Shown here piece after piece: positions 10,951 through 23,019 of a stretch of DNA of 64,000 nucleotides (the first letter of the stretch is position 1; each line of letters begins with the position of its first letter). The position numbers and the translations under genes were made by a program. The stretch is from positions 42,978,780 to 43,042,779 of the forward strand of contig CM037874.1 in the NCBI GenBank assembly GCA_021292105.1, written 5' to 3'. Source of the DNA: Anadara kagoshimensis (taxonomy: Eukaryota > Mollusca > Bivalvia > Arcoida > Arcidae). The notes beneath the pieces were generated by a model. The model had not been told where the DNA came from, made no database searches, and was given only the letters and a program-made list of their open reading frames with translations.

Positions 10951-11630
10951 TTAAACCCTACCATAGACTCATCAATAGATACATCTCTATTTAACTGGTA
11001 ATTGGAGGGGAAGGAATGATTAAAAAGGTTTATGATGGGCCTTATTTTGTGTCCTGGATCATAATTAGCATGTCCTCTTGGATTGGCGGTATCATTATCA
11101 TTGCAATGTAAAAATCTGAGAATATTTTGAAATCTGTTTCTACTGAGTATTTTCCCATATGAGGGGACGTGAAACAAAAAATACTCCTCCGACATGTTCC
11201 AATAAGATTCAATACTTGGTTTTTTAACTATGCCCATGCCAAGCAGCAAACCAAGGAAGGCTCGCATCATCCTCTGGTCAGTATCTTGCCATTCATTCAT
11301 CCTGGAATATTGTGTTAGGGGTCGCACTATTGTTGGACCAGCGTAACGGTTTGTTTCGGCCACAAGGAGGTCTATTAAATTTACATTATTAATATGGTCC
11401 TGACAGATAATATCAAAATATTCAATGGGCGATGCCTCAACATTTAGTGCAGTTAGGGGCCCGGGAATCCGACTGAAAGGTCTTGGTGGAAAAGGGATCT
11501 CATACGAATCATCTACAGGCACATTTACCCAAGGACCAAATACACTACGTTGTGCTGTAGGCGGTGCATCTTCTTCGGCATCACTTTCTACTCCGCTTTC
11601 CACCTCGCTGATATCGGATTGTTCGTCCAT
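10951..11630 (-). pseudogene. piggyBac transposase, N-terminal part (interrupted)
   Basis: ATG at 11630-11628. About 226 codons read before the nested element begins; the frame then runs about 40 junk codons into it (to 10830). Seen: an acidic N-terminus (EVESGVESDAEEDA), then the DDE_Tnp_1_7-type sequence with YWNMSEEYF and RNRFQNILRFLHCND, and SIDESMVGF, where the Asp of SIDES is the first catalytic acid of the family. The frame is broken exactly at the TTAA in codons GF-K. Before the start codon are TGACGTCA-like sites (11665-11710). Transposase made from this copy would lack the rest of the catalytic core. Confidence 0.88.
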
Positions 11631-11639
11631 TGTTCAGGA

Positions 11640-11715
11640 GCCGAAGTAACTTCGCGTTACTTTTTGACGTCATTTACGTCGCGATGACGTCATAATTTGA
11701 CACGTTACGTCACTT
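11640..11715 (-). promoter_or_regulatory. CRE/ATF-like site cluster upstream of the piggyBac transposase
   Basis: TGACGTCA at 11686-11693, with further gacgtca/acgtca words around it (11666-11712), immediately 5' of the minus-strand ATG at 11630. In metazoans this palindrome binds CREB/ATF bZIP proteins; a promoter role is inference. Confidence 0.4.
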
Positions 11716-11899
11716 CAAAATCACGCTCTTTCATTACCGTCTATCATAAACGTAATGATTTTAACATAAAACGATAACTTGACGATAAATTTGTCGTATT
11801 TAATTGCGATTATCATTTTTCCAAATGCAAGGACATATATGTCCTTCCGGCAGTAAGCCGGAAAGGACATATATGTCCTTCCGGCAGCAAGGGGGTTAA

Positions 11900-12290
11900 A
11901 TTCCATAAAGTGTTACACATGGAAAATAATATTTGTTCACCGTCAATGGAGTTCCCCAAAACAGGATCATGTAGATCGAACCATTATGATGTCACACATG
12001 GAAAATAATATTTGTTCACCGTCAATGGAGTTCCCCAAAACAGGATCATGTATAGATCGAACCATTATGATGTCACACATGGAAAATAATATTTGTTCAC
12101 CGTCAATGGAGTTCCCCAAAACAGGATCATGTATAGATCGAACCATTATGATGTCACACATGGAAAATAATATTTGTTCACCGTCAATGGAGTTTTCCTA
12201 AACAAAATCCATTAAAAGTGTTACACATGGAAAATAACATTGGCGCACCGTCAATTCCACCCCCCCAAAAAAAAAACGGAACCATGGTAG
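11900..12290. repeat. satellite S65, right part (81-82 bp version)
   Basis: Same core as 5486-6034. Here most units carry the longer linker 'gatcatgtatagatcgaacc', so the spacing of 'cacatggaaaat' is about 81-82 bp. Resumes immediately after the right TTAA of PB-outer. Confidence 0.88.
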
Positions 12291-12900
12291 ATTTAACATT
12301 GTGATGGGAATAACATTGGTACATCGTGAATGAAGGTTCTCCAGAACGGAGTTAGACATCAAACTCGTGATGAATTTTTAAATAATCATCTATATTGTAT
12401 GTTAATGGATAGTCGGTAAGTGTAATTACAATTTGTAATAAATCAATTCGCCTATGTTTCAGTCTTTTTGATTGGTCAGATCTTTTCTGTTACGTTTGCA
12501 TGAATGGATTTGTGGATGACACACAGACATAAATTTTGACTTCCTAGGTCATCGCGATGCTATATTGTTGTTTAAATTGTTGATTGTTGAATTACCAATT
12601 AATATGGAATCTGGTGAAACCCAGATAAAAGTCCTATTTCTATAGGGCTAGAGTGATCGCCTATCACAACGCCTTTTAATGTCCATAAGCTCGAATCACT
12701 TTGTCAATTCGCTTGCCGGATGTCTCCTCCCCCTTGAGTAATCCAATTAATTTCAACTTCCTCGATTCTTGAATCCCCTCGGTATAAGTGAATCAATCTT
12801 TACCGGAGCGTAAAGCACCATTTCTCCTCCCCACTCCAATTATTTAGTGCGCACATTGTATACTCTTTTTTTTATTATTTAATCATAAAACAAAAAGCGG
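12291..12900. other. intergenic, no gene seen
   Basis: AT-rich unique-looking sequence; nothing coding recognised. Confidence 0.5.
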
Positions 12901-13442
12901 TAGGTAAACAAGTTTGACCTGTCCACTTGACCTTTCATTTTAATTATTTATCACAGACCAATTACATCTATGTATAGGGAGCACAGGTGTTTATTTTGTA
13001 AAATTCATGAGATATACTCACCCCATAGAGTACACCTGTATTAACTTAGATCTTAACGCTACCCATTTATTGGTTGGACCCTCCTATATGAATAGTGGAA
13101 GTGCGTGGCCTAGTGGTTAAGGCGTTGGACTCATAATTCGAAGGTTCGATCCCTGGATCGTTCAATGTGTTGTGTCCTTGAGCAAGACACTTAATTTCAC
13201 GTTGTTCCAGTTTACTCAGCTGAAAAATAAATGAGTACCAGCAAAATGCTGGGGGTTAACCCTGCGATGGACCGGCGTCCCATTCAGGGGAGAGTCTTGT
13301 ACTCTCAGTCGCTTAACGCCACCGAAACCGGGATAAGCTCCGGCCTGATGGACCTAATGGCTCGGGACAGACTTTAACTTTAACTCCTATATGAATATTC
13401 CTAATGAAAGGTCAAACGGACAGGTCAAAGTTGTTTTCCTAC
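12901..13442. mobile_element. MITE with ~38-bp inverted ends, hosting a SINE
   Basis: Left end 12901-12937 (taggtaaacaagtttgacct, then gtccacttgacctttcat). The right end 13404-13442 is its inverse (atgaaaggtcaaacggacag...). Without the SINE and its extra target copy it would be about 240 bp. No coding capacity. Confidence 0.7.
13095..13383 (+). mobile_element. full-length tRNA-derived SINE with 14-bp target duplication
   Basis: The head gtggcctagtggttaaggc (A-box-like) and GGTTCGATCCC (B box) are tRNA-like. Next come 'tgtccttgagcaagacactt', resembling the central domain of metazoan Meta-type SINEs, a body with 'gatggaccggcgtcccattc', and an (actttaactttaa) end. Exact flanking duplication ctcctatatgaata at 13081-13094 and 13384-13397. 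A 3' fragment of the same family is at 31592-31702. Confidence 0.88.
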
Positions 13443-14567
13443 ATATGGCAATTGTATTGCAAAAGTTAAACACTTAGCTAACAAAAATGCATGCAAGTCA
13501 AAGTTCGACTGCCGAGTGTCACAGATACGGATTGCTAGTAGTCACAAACCTACTATTGTTCCAGGGAACTTATAGTCCGTGGGCTAGGTGGACCCACCGT
13601 GCACCCACCCACCCCCCAGGATCCTCCGACACCACTTTTTTTCTGGTACCTTAGGGTGTCTAGTAATGGAATCGGGATGTTTCCCAGAAATAAGTTGGGA
13701 TGCTCTTAATGAAAAACTTCAATATTTAAGAGTACCTGAAAGTTTTCAGTAAATTTCTCTATTAGGGGTAGGGGAACGTTTTTATCTTTGTTTTCAATAT
13801 TATTATGCAGATACAGATCATATTTGGTACCATTGTAAAGGGAACATATTCAGCTTTTATAAAATACAAAGTTGGTTGATGTAGCTGCTTCTATGTCGTC
13901 ACCATGACGTCATAAACACAAGTTTTGAGGAAAAACGCTATAAAATCGTGTCAATTTATCCTTTATAAAATTATTTCTGTACAGCATAATAAAACACATT
14001 AAGACAAAGTATGTTTTGCATTTACTTAATGAATTGTAGTTATAAATGATCATATATTTTCATCTTCGATAAAAGACACCACTCTATTAGAAAAAATATA
14101 TTAAAGATAGCCATTTTTAAAAAAAATGATCGAAACGGGGTAGGGGAACGTTTTTATCTTTGTTGTCGATGATATTATGCAGATATAGATCATATTTGGT
14201 ATCATTGTAAAGGGAACAGCTTCAGCTTTTATAAAGTACAAACTTGATTGGTGTAGCTATTACTGTGACGTTTCTATGACGTCATAAACTCAATTTTTGA
14301 AGAAAAACACTATAGAATCATTTGAAATTATACTATATGAATTTATTTCTGTACCAACCAATAAAACACATTGAGACACTGTATGCTTTTCATTTACTTC
14401 ATAAATTGGTGTTATAGATGATCAAAATTCTCATTTTAAAGAAAAGACGCCACTCTTTTATGAAAACTATATTGATTTGAAGATACCCTTTTATTTAAAA
14501 TTGATCGAATCTTAAGATTAATAGTTTTCACGATTAAAGTGACCCAGTATGTTTCTTTGTATAAATA

Positions 14568-14672
14568 ATAATAATATCATCATCATCATCATCATAATCA
14601 TCATCATCATCATGGCATCATCATCACCATCATCATCATCATCATCAACATCATCATCATCATCATCAATTT
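14568..14672. repeat. (ATC)n in the loop of the fold-back element
   Basis: Mostly atc/tca triplets with interruptions, at the centre of the palindrome. Confidence 0.9.
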
Positions 14673-15469
14673 TTCATACATTTATAACAATACAAATTTA
14701 CAAAAATGCCCAACATCATCACCCATTATTCTATAGCCAACAAAAAGCTTAATTAATAATCTAAAGGGTATCTTTAAATCAATATATTTTTCATAAATTT
14801 AATAATAATAAATTTTTTTTCTTTAAAATGAGAATTTTGATCATCTATAACACCAATTTATGAAGTAAATGAAAAGCATACAGTGTCTCAATGTGTTTTA
14901 TTGGGTGGTACAGAAATAAATTCATATAGTATAATTTCAAATGATTCTATAGCGTTTTTCTTCAAAAATTGAGTTTATGACGTCAAAGAAACGTCACAGT
15001 AATAGCTACACCAATCAAGTTTGTACTTTATAAAAGCTGAAGCTGTTCCCTTTACAATGATACCAAATATGATCTATATCTGCATAATATCATCGACAAC
15101 AAAGATAAAAACGTTCCCCTACCCCGTTTCGATCATTTTTTTAAAAATGGCTATCTTTAATATAATTTTTCTAATAGAGTGGTGTCTTTTATCGAAGATG
15201 AAAATATATGATCATTTATAACTACAATTCATTAAGTAAATGCAAAACATACTTTGTCTTAATGTGTTTTATTATGCTGTACAGAAATAATTTTATAAAG
15301 GATAAATTGACACGATTTTATAGCGTTTTTCCTCAAAACTTGTGTTTATGACGTCATGGTGACGACATAGAAGCAGCTACATCAACCAACTTTGTATTTT
15401 ATAAAACATCCCGATTCCATTACTAGACACCCTAAGGTACCAGAAAAAAGTGGTGTCGGAGGATCCTGG

Positions 15470-15493
15470 GGGGGGGGGGGGGGGGGGGGGGGG
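15470..15493. repeat. poly(G) tract
   Basis: Run of about 24 G, where the matching left arm has cccacccacccacccccc; a possible G-quadruplex or assembly-sensitive site. Confidence 0.9.
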
Positions 15494-15527
15494 TGCACGG
15501 TGGGTCCACCTAGCCCACGGACTATTA

Positions 15528-15886
15528 GACAGTCGCTTTTTTATCTATTAAACTTTATGTTTAATGATTTATATTCAATGTTATACATTTTGAATCTAAA
15601 ATATAAAAGCCCAAATAAATGTCGAAAAATTGGTGTTCTACAGCTGTCTGGGTTTGCTCAACATACCGAAAATTACCTGTTTTTCAAACACTGCACACAT
15701 ACCTTCTCGTTATCCGTGCCTCGTATGCAAATTTAAAGCATCGCATGAAGGGTAATTATTATACATATACATGAGCACGAGTAAAACCCGAACCGCACAC
15801 CTGAAAGACAACCTTGTTGTACCCGTGTGATAATAATGAGTATGCAGGTCAACCAGGTGTGATATACGCTTATCTGAGGTACATTT
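15528..15886. other. spacer between fold-back and 48-bp array
   Basis: No gene or RNA recognised. Confidence 0.5.
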
Positions 15887-18800
15887 AGTACAATACAGAC
15901 CTGTCTAAAGTTTAACACTGACCTTACAAAAGGGAGTACAGTACAGACCTGTCTAAAGTTTAACACTGTCCTAACGAAAATGAGTACAGTACAGACCTGT
16001 CTAAAGTTTAACACTGACCTAACGAAAGGGAGTACAGTACAGACCTGTCTAAAGTTTAACAATGACCTAACGAAAATGAGTACAGTACAGACCTGTCTAA
16101 AGTTTAACACTGACCTAACGAAAGGGAGTACACTACAGACCTGTCTAAAGTTTAACACTGACCTAACGAAAATGAGTACAGTACAGACCTGTCTAAAGTT
16201 TAACACTGACCTAACGAAAGGGAGTACAGTAGAGACCTGTCTAAAGTTTAACACTGACCTAACGAAAGGGAGTACAGTAGAGACCTGTCTAAAGTTTAAC
16301 ACTGACCTAACGAAAGGGAGTACACTACAGACCTGTCTAAAGTTTAACACTGACCTAACGAAAGGGAGTACAGTAGAGACCTGTCTAAAGTTTAACACTG
16401 ACCTAACGAAAGGGAGTACACTACAGACCTGTCTAAAGTTTAACACTGACCTAACGAAAGGGAGTACAGTAGAGACCTGTCTAAAGTTTAACACTGACCT
16501 AACGAAAGGGAGTACACTACAGACCTGTCTAAAGTTTAACACTGACCTAACGAAAGGGAGAATAGTACAGACCTGTCTAAAGTTTAACACTGACCTAACG
16601 AAAAGGAGTACACTACAGACCTGTCTAAAGTTTAACACTGACCTAACGAAAGGGAGTATAGTACAGACCTGTCTAAAGTTTAACACTGACCTAACGAAAA
16701 GGAGTACACTACAGACCTGTCTAAAGTTTAACACTGACCTAACGAAAGGGGGTATAGTACAGACCTGTCTAAAGTTTAACACTGACCTAACGAAAGGGAG
16801 TACAGTACAGACCTGTCTAAAGTTTAACACTGACCTAACGAAAGGGAGTACACTACAGACCTGTCTAAAGTTTAACACTGACCTAACGAAAGGGAGTACA
16901 GTAGAGACCTGTCTAAAGTTTAACACTGACCTAACGAAAGGGAGTACACTACAGACCTGTCTAAAGTTTAACACTGACCTAACGAAAGGGAGTACAGTAG
17001 AGACCTGTCTAAAGTTTAACACTGACCTAACGAAAGGGAGTACAGTACAGACCTGTCTAAAGTTTAACACTGACCTAACGAAAAGGAGTACACTACAGAC
17101 CTGTCTAAAGTTTAACACTGACCTAACGAAAGGGAGTACAGTACAGACCTGTCTAAAGTTTAACACTGACCTAACGAAAAGGAGTACACTACAGACCTGT
17201 CTAAAGTTTAACACTGACCTAACGAAAGGGAGTACAGTACAGACCTGTCTAAAGTTTAACACTGACCTAACGAAAGGGAGTACAGTACAGACCTGTCTAA
17301 AGTTTAACACTGACCTAACGAAAGGGAGTACAGTAGAGACCTGTCTAAAGTTTAACACTGACCTAACGAAAGGGAGTACAGTAGAGACCTGTCTAAAGTT
17401 TAACACTGACCTAACGAAAGGGAGTACAGTAGAGACCTGTCTAAAGTTTAACACTGACCCAACGAAAGGGAGTACAGTAGAGACCTGTCTAAAGTTTAAC
17501 ACTGACCTAACGAAAGGGAGTACAGTAGAGACCTGTCTAAAGTTTAACACTGACCTAACGAAAGGGAGTACACTACAGACCTGTCTAAAGTTTAACACTG
17601 ACCTAACGAAAGGGAGTACAGTAGAGACCTGTCTAAAGTTTAACACTGACCTAACGAAAGGGAGTACACTACAGACCTGTCTAAAGTTTAACACTGACCT
17701 AACGAAAGGGAGTACACTACAGACCTGTCTAAAGTTTAACACTGACCTAACGAAAGGGAGTACACTACAGACCTGTCTAAAGTTTAACACTGACCTAACG
17801 AAAGGGAGTACACTACAGACCTGTCTAAAGTTTAACACTGACCTAACGAAAGGGAGTACAGTAGAGACCTGTCTAAAGTTTAACACTGACCTAACGAAAG
17901 GGAGTACAGTAGAGACCTGTCTAAAGTTTAACACTGACCTAACGAAAATGAGTACACTACAGACCTGTCTAAAGTTTAACACTGACCTAACGAAAGGGAG
18001 TACACTACAGACCTGTCTAAAGTTTAACACTGACCTAACGAAAGGGAGTACAGTAGAGACCTGTCTAAAGTTTAACACTGACCTAACGAAAGGGAGTACA
18101 CTACAGACCTGTCTAAAGTTTAACACTGACCTAACGAAAGGGAGTACACTACAGACCTGTCTAAAGTTTAACACTGACCTAACGAAAGGGAGTACAGTAG
18201 AGACCTGTCTAAAGTTTAACACTGACCTAACGAAAGGGAGTACACTACAGACCTGTCTAAAATTTAACACTGACCTAACGAAAGGGAGTACAGTAGAGAC
18301 CTGTCTAAAGTTTAACACTGACCTAACGAAAGGGAGTACACTACAGACCTGTCTAAAGTTTAACACTGACCTAACGAAAATGAGTACACTACAGACCTGT
18401 CTAAAGTTTAACACTGACCTAACGAAAAGGAGTACAGTACAGACCTGTCTAAAGTTTAACACTGACCTAACGAAAAGAGTACAGTACAGACATGTCTAAA
18501 GTTTAACACTGACCTAACTAAAGGGAGTACAGTACAGACCTGTCTAAAGTTTAACACTGACCTAACGAAAGGGAGTACAGTACAGACCTGTCTAAAGTTT
18601 AACATTGACCTAACGAAAGGGAGTACAGTACAGACCTGTCTAAAGTTTAACACTGACCTAACGAAAGGGAGTGCAGTAGAGACCTGTCTAAAGTTTAACA
18701 CTGACCTAACGAAAGGGAGTACAGTACAGACCTGTCTAAAGTTTAACATTGACCTAACGAAAGGGAGTACAGTACAGACCTGTCTAAAGTTTAACACTGA

Positions 18801-21800
18801 ACTTACGAAAGGGAGTACAGTACAGACCTGTCTAAAGTTTAACATTGACCTAACGAAAGGGAGTGCAGTACAGAACTGTCTAAAGTTTAACATTGACCTA
18901 ACGAAAATGAGTACAGTACAGACCTGTCTAAAGTTTAACATTGACCTAACGAAAGGGAGTACAGTACAGAACTGTCTAAAGTTTAACATTGACCTAACGA
19001 AAATGAGTACAGTACAGACCTGTCTAAAGTTTAACACTGTCCTAACGAAAGGGAGTGCAGTACAGACCTGTCTAAAGTTTAACACTGACCTAACGAAAGG
19101 GAGTACAGTACAGACCTGTCTAAAGTTTAACACTGACCTAACGAAAGAGAGTACAGTACAGACCTGTCTAAAGTTTAACACTGACCTAACGAAAATGAGT
19201 ACAGTACAGACCTGCCTAAAGTTTAACACTGTCCTAACAAAAGGGAGTACAGTATAGACCTGTCTAAAGTTTAACACTGACCTAACGAAAGGGGGTATAG
19301 TACAGACCTGTCTAAAGTTTAACACTGACCTAACGAAAGGGAGTACAGTACAGACATGTCTAAAGTTTAACACTGACCTAACGAAAGGGAGTACAGTAAA
19401 GACCTGTCTAAAGTTTAACACTGACCTAACGAAAGGGAGTACAGTACAGACCTGTCTAAAGTTTAACTCTGTCCTAACGAAAGGGAGTGCAGTACAGACC
19501 TGTCTAAAGTTTAACACTGACCTAACGAAAGGGAGTACAGTACAGACCTGTCTAAAGTTTAACTCTGTCCTAACGAAAGGGAGTGCAGTACAGACCTGTC
19601 TAAAGTTTAACACTGACCTAACGAAAGGGAGTACAGTACAGACCTGTCTAAAGTTTAACACTGACCTAACGAAAGGGAGTACAGTACAGACCTGTCTAAA
19701 GTTTAACACTGACCTAACGAAAGGGAGTACAGTACAGACTTGTCTAAAGTTTAACACTGACCTAACGAAAGGGAGTACAGTACAGACCTGTCTAAAGTTT
19801 AACACTGACCTAACGAAAGGGAGTATAGTACAGACCTGTCTAAAGTTTAACACTGTCCTAACGAAAATGAGTACAGTACAGACCTGTCTAAAGTTTAACA
19901 CTGACCTAACGAAAATGAGTACAGTACAGACCTGTCTAAAGTTTAACACTGACCTAACGAAAATGAGTACAGTACAGACCTGTCTAAAGTTTAACACTGA
20001 CCTAACGAAAATGAGTACAGTACAGACTTGTCTAAAGTTTAACACTGACCTAACCGAAAGGGAGTGCAGTAGAGACCTGTCTAAAGTTTAACACTGACCT
20101 AACGAAAGGGAATACAGTACAGACCTGTCTAAAGTTTAACACTGTCCTAACGAAAATGAGTACAGTACAGACCTGTCTAAAGTTTAACACTGACCTAACG
20201 AAAATGAGTACAGTACAGACCTGTCTAAAGTTTAACACTGACCTAAGGAAAGGGAGTACAGTACAGACCTGTCTAAAGTTTAACACTGTCCTAACGAAAA
20301 TGAGTACAGTACAGACCTGTCTAAAGTTTAACACTGACCTAACGAAAATGAGTACAGTACAGACCTGTCTAAAGTTTAACACTGACCTAACGAAAGGGAG
20401 TACAGTACAGATCTGTCTAAAGTTTAACACTGACCTAACAAAAGGGAGTACAGTACAGACCTGTCTAAAGTTTAACACTGACCTAACAAAAGGGAGTACA
20501 GTACAGACCTGTCTAAAGTTTAACACTGACCTAACGAAAGGGAGTACAGTACAGACCTGTCTAAAGTTTAACACTGACCTAACGAAAGGGAGTACAGTAC
20601 AGACCTGTCTAAAGTTTAACACTGACCTAACGAAAATGAGTACAGTACAGACCTGCCTAAAGTTTAACACTGTCCTAACAAAAGGGAGTACAGTATAGAC
20701 CTGTCTAAAGTTTAACACTGACCTAACGAAAGGGAGTACAGTACAGACCTGTCTAAAGTTTAACACTGACCTAACGAAAGGGAGTACAGTACAGACCTGT
20801 CTAAAGTTTAATACTGACCTAACGAAAGGGAGTACAGTACAGACCTGTCTAAAGTTTAACACTGACCTAACGAAAGGGAGTGCAGTACAGACCTGTCTAA
20901 AGTTTAACACTGACCTAACGAAAGGGAGTACAGTACAAACCTGTCTAAAGTTTAACACTGACCTAACGAAAGGGAGTACAGTACAGACCTGTCTAAAGTT
21001 TAACACTGACCTAACGAAAAGGAGTACAGTACAGATCTATCTATAGTTTAACACTGACCTAACGAAAGGGAGTATAGTACAGACCTGTCTAAAGTTTAAC
21101 ACTGACCTAACGAAAAGGAGTACAGTACAGACCTGTCTAAAGTTTAACACTGACCTAACGAAAAGGAGTACAGTACAGATCTATCTATAGTTTAACACTG
21201 ACCTAACGAAAAGGAGTACAGTACAGACCTGTCTAAAGTTTAACACTGACCTAACGAAAGGGAGTACAGTACAGATCTATCTATAGTTTAACACTGACCT
21301 AACGAAAGGGAGTATAGTACAGACCTGTCTAAAGTTTAACACTGACCTTACAAAAGGGAGTACAGTACAGACCAGTCTAAAGTTTAACATTGACCTAACG
21401 AAAGGGAGTACAGTACAGACCTGTCTAAAGTTTAACACTGACCTAACGAAAGGGAGTACAGTACAGACCTGTCTAAAGTTTAACACTGACCTAACGAAAG
21501 GGAGTACAGTACAGACCTATCTAAAGTTTAACACTGACCTAACGAAAGGGAGTACAGTACAGACCTGTCTAAAGTTTAACACTGACCTAACGAAAGGGAG
21601 TACAGTACAGACCTGTCTAAAGTTTAACACTGACCTAACGAAAGGGAGTACAGTACAGACCTGTCTAAAGTTTAACACTGACCTAACGAAAGGGAGTACA
21701 GTACAGACCTGTCTAAAGTTTAACACTGACCTAACGAAAGGGAGTACAGTACAGACCTGTCTAAAGTTTAACACTGACCTAACGAAAGGGAGTACAGTAC

Positions 21801-23019
21801 AGACCTGTCTAAAGTTTAACACTGTCCTAACGAAAGGGAGTATAGTACAGACCTATCTAAAGTTTAACACTGTCCTAACGAAAGGGAGTACAGTACAGAC
21901 CTGTCTAAAGTTTAACACTGACCTAACGAAAGGGAGTACAGTACAGACCTGTCTAAAGTTTAACACTGTCCTAACGAAAGGGAGTATAGTACAGACCTAT
22001 CTAAAGTTTAACACTGTCCTAACGAAAGGGAGTACAGTACAGACCTGTCTAAAGTTTAACACTGACCTAACGAAAGGGAGTATAGTACAGACCTATCTAA
22101 AGTTTAACACTGTCCTAACGAAAGGGAGTACAGTACAGACCTGTCTAAAGTTTAACACTGTCCTAACGAAAGGGAGTACAGTACAGACCTGTCTAAAGTT
22201 TAACACTGTCCTAACGAAAGGGAGTATAGTTCAGACCTGTCTAAAGTTTAACACTGACCTAACGAAAGGGAGTACAGTACAGACCTGTCTAAAGTTTAAC
22301 ACTGACCTAACGAAAGGGAGTACAGTACAGACCTGTCTAAAGTTTAACACTGACCTAACGAAAGGGAGTACAGTACAGACCTGTCTAAAGTTTAACACTG
22401 TCCTAACGAAAGGGAGTATAGTACAGACCTATCTAAAGTTTAACACTGTCCTAACGAAAGGGAGTACAGTACAGACCTGTCTAAAGTTTAACACTGACCT
22501 AACGAAAGGGAGTACAGTACAGACCTGTCTAAAGTTTAACACTGACCTAACGAAAGGGAGTACAGTACAGACCTGTCTAAAGTTTAACACTGACCTAACG
22601 AAAGGGAGTACAGTACAGACCTGTCTAAAGTTTAACACTGTCCTAACGAAAGGGAGTATAGTACAGACCTATCTAAAGTTTAACACTGTCCTAACGAAAG
22701 GGAGTACAGTACAGACCTGTCTAAAGTTTAACACTGACCTAACGAAAGGGAGTACAGTACAGACCTGTCTAAAGTTTAACACTGTCCTAACGAAAGGGAG
22801 TATAGTACAGACCTATCTAAAGTTTAACACTGTCCTAACGAAAGGGAGTACAGTACAGACCTGTCTAAAGTTTAACACTGACCTAACGAAAGGGAGTATA
22901 GTACAGACCTATCTAAAGTTTAACACTGTCCTAACGAAAGGGAGTACAGTACAGACCTGTCTAAAGTTTAACACTGTCCTAACGAAAGGGAGTATAGTAC
23001 AGACCTGTCTAAAGTTTAA

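Larger units (their letters stand above)
6039..11895 (-). mobile_element. piggyBac-family element PB-outer (5857 bp, including a nested element)
   Basis: Perfect 14-bp inverted ends, CCCCCTTGCTGCCG at 6039-6052 and CGGCAGCAAGGGGG at 11882-11895, flanked by TTAA on both sides: the hallmark of piggyBac transposition. Joining the flanks across one TTAA gives continuous satellite S65 sequence. The minus strand carries a transposase N-terminal part starting at 11630. The right end has two perfect 18-bp palindromes AAGGACATATATGTCCTT at 11829-11846 and 11863-11880. Without the nested insert the element would be about 2.1 kb, rather short for an intact one. Confidence 0.9.
13573..15524. mobile_element. 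2 kb fold-back element, TTA target duplication
   Basis: Ends TAGTCCGTGGGCTAGGTGGA (left) and its inverse (right) are flanked by TTA at 13570-13572 and 15525-15527. The left arm has two tandem ~372-bp units (from about 13763 and 14135, each starting 'aggggaacgtttttatcttt'). The right arm carries both inverted (about 14760-15406), around an ATC-rich loop. The right arm lacks the counterpart of about 13680-13850, and its C-run counterpart has become a G run. Each unit carries a TGACGTCA or one-base variant. The 3-bp TTA duplication recalls PIF/Harbinger-type insertion; no transposase is present. Confidence 0.85.

Noticed and set aside
15733-18462. 909-codon open frame as a gene for a repeat protein
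   Set aside because: Frame length follows from the 48-bp period; the opposite strand is equally open; no start context, signal, splice or promoter evidence, and amino-acid-changing variants are common.
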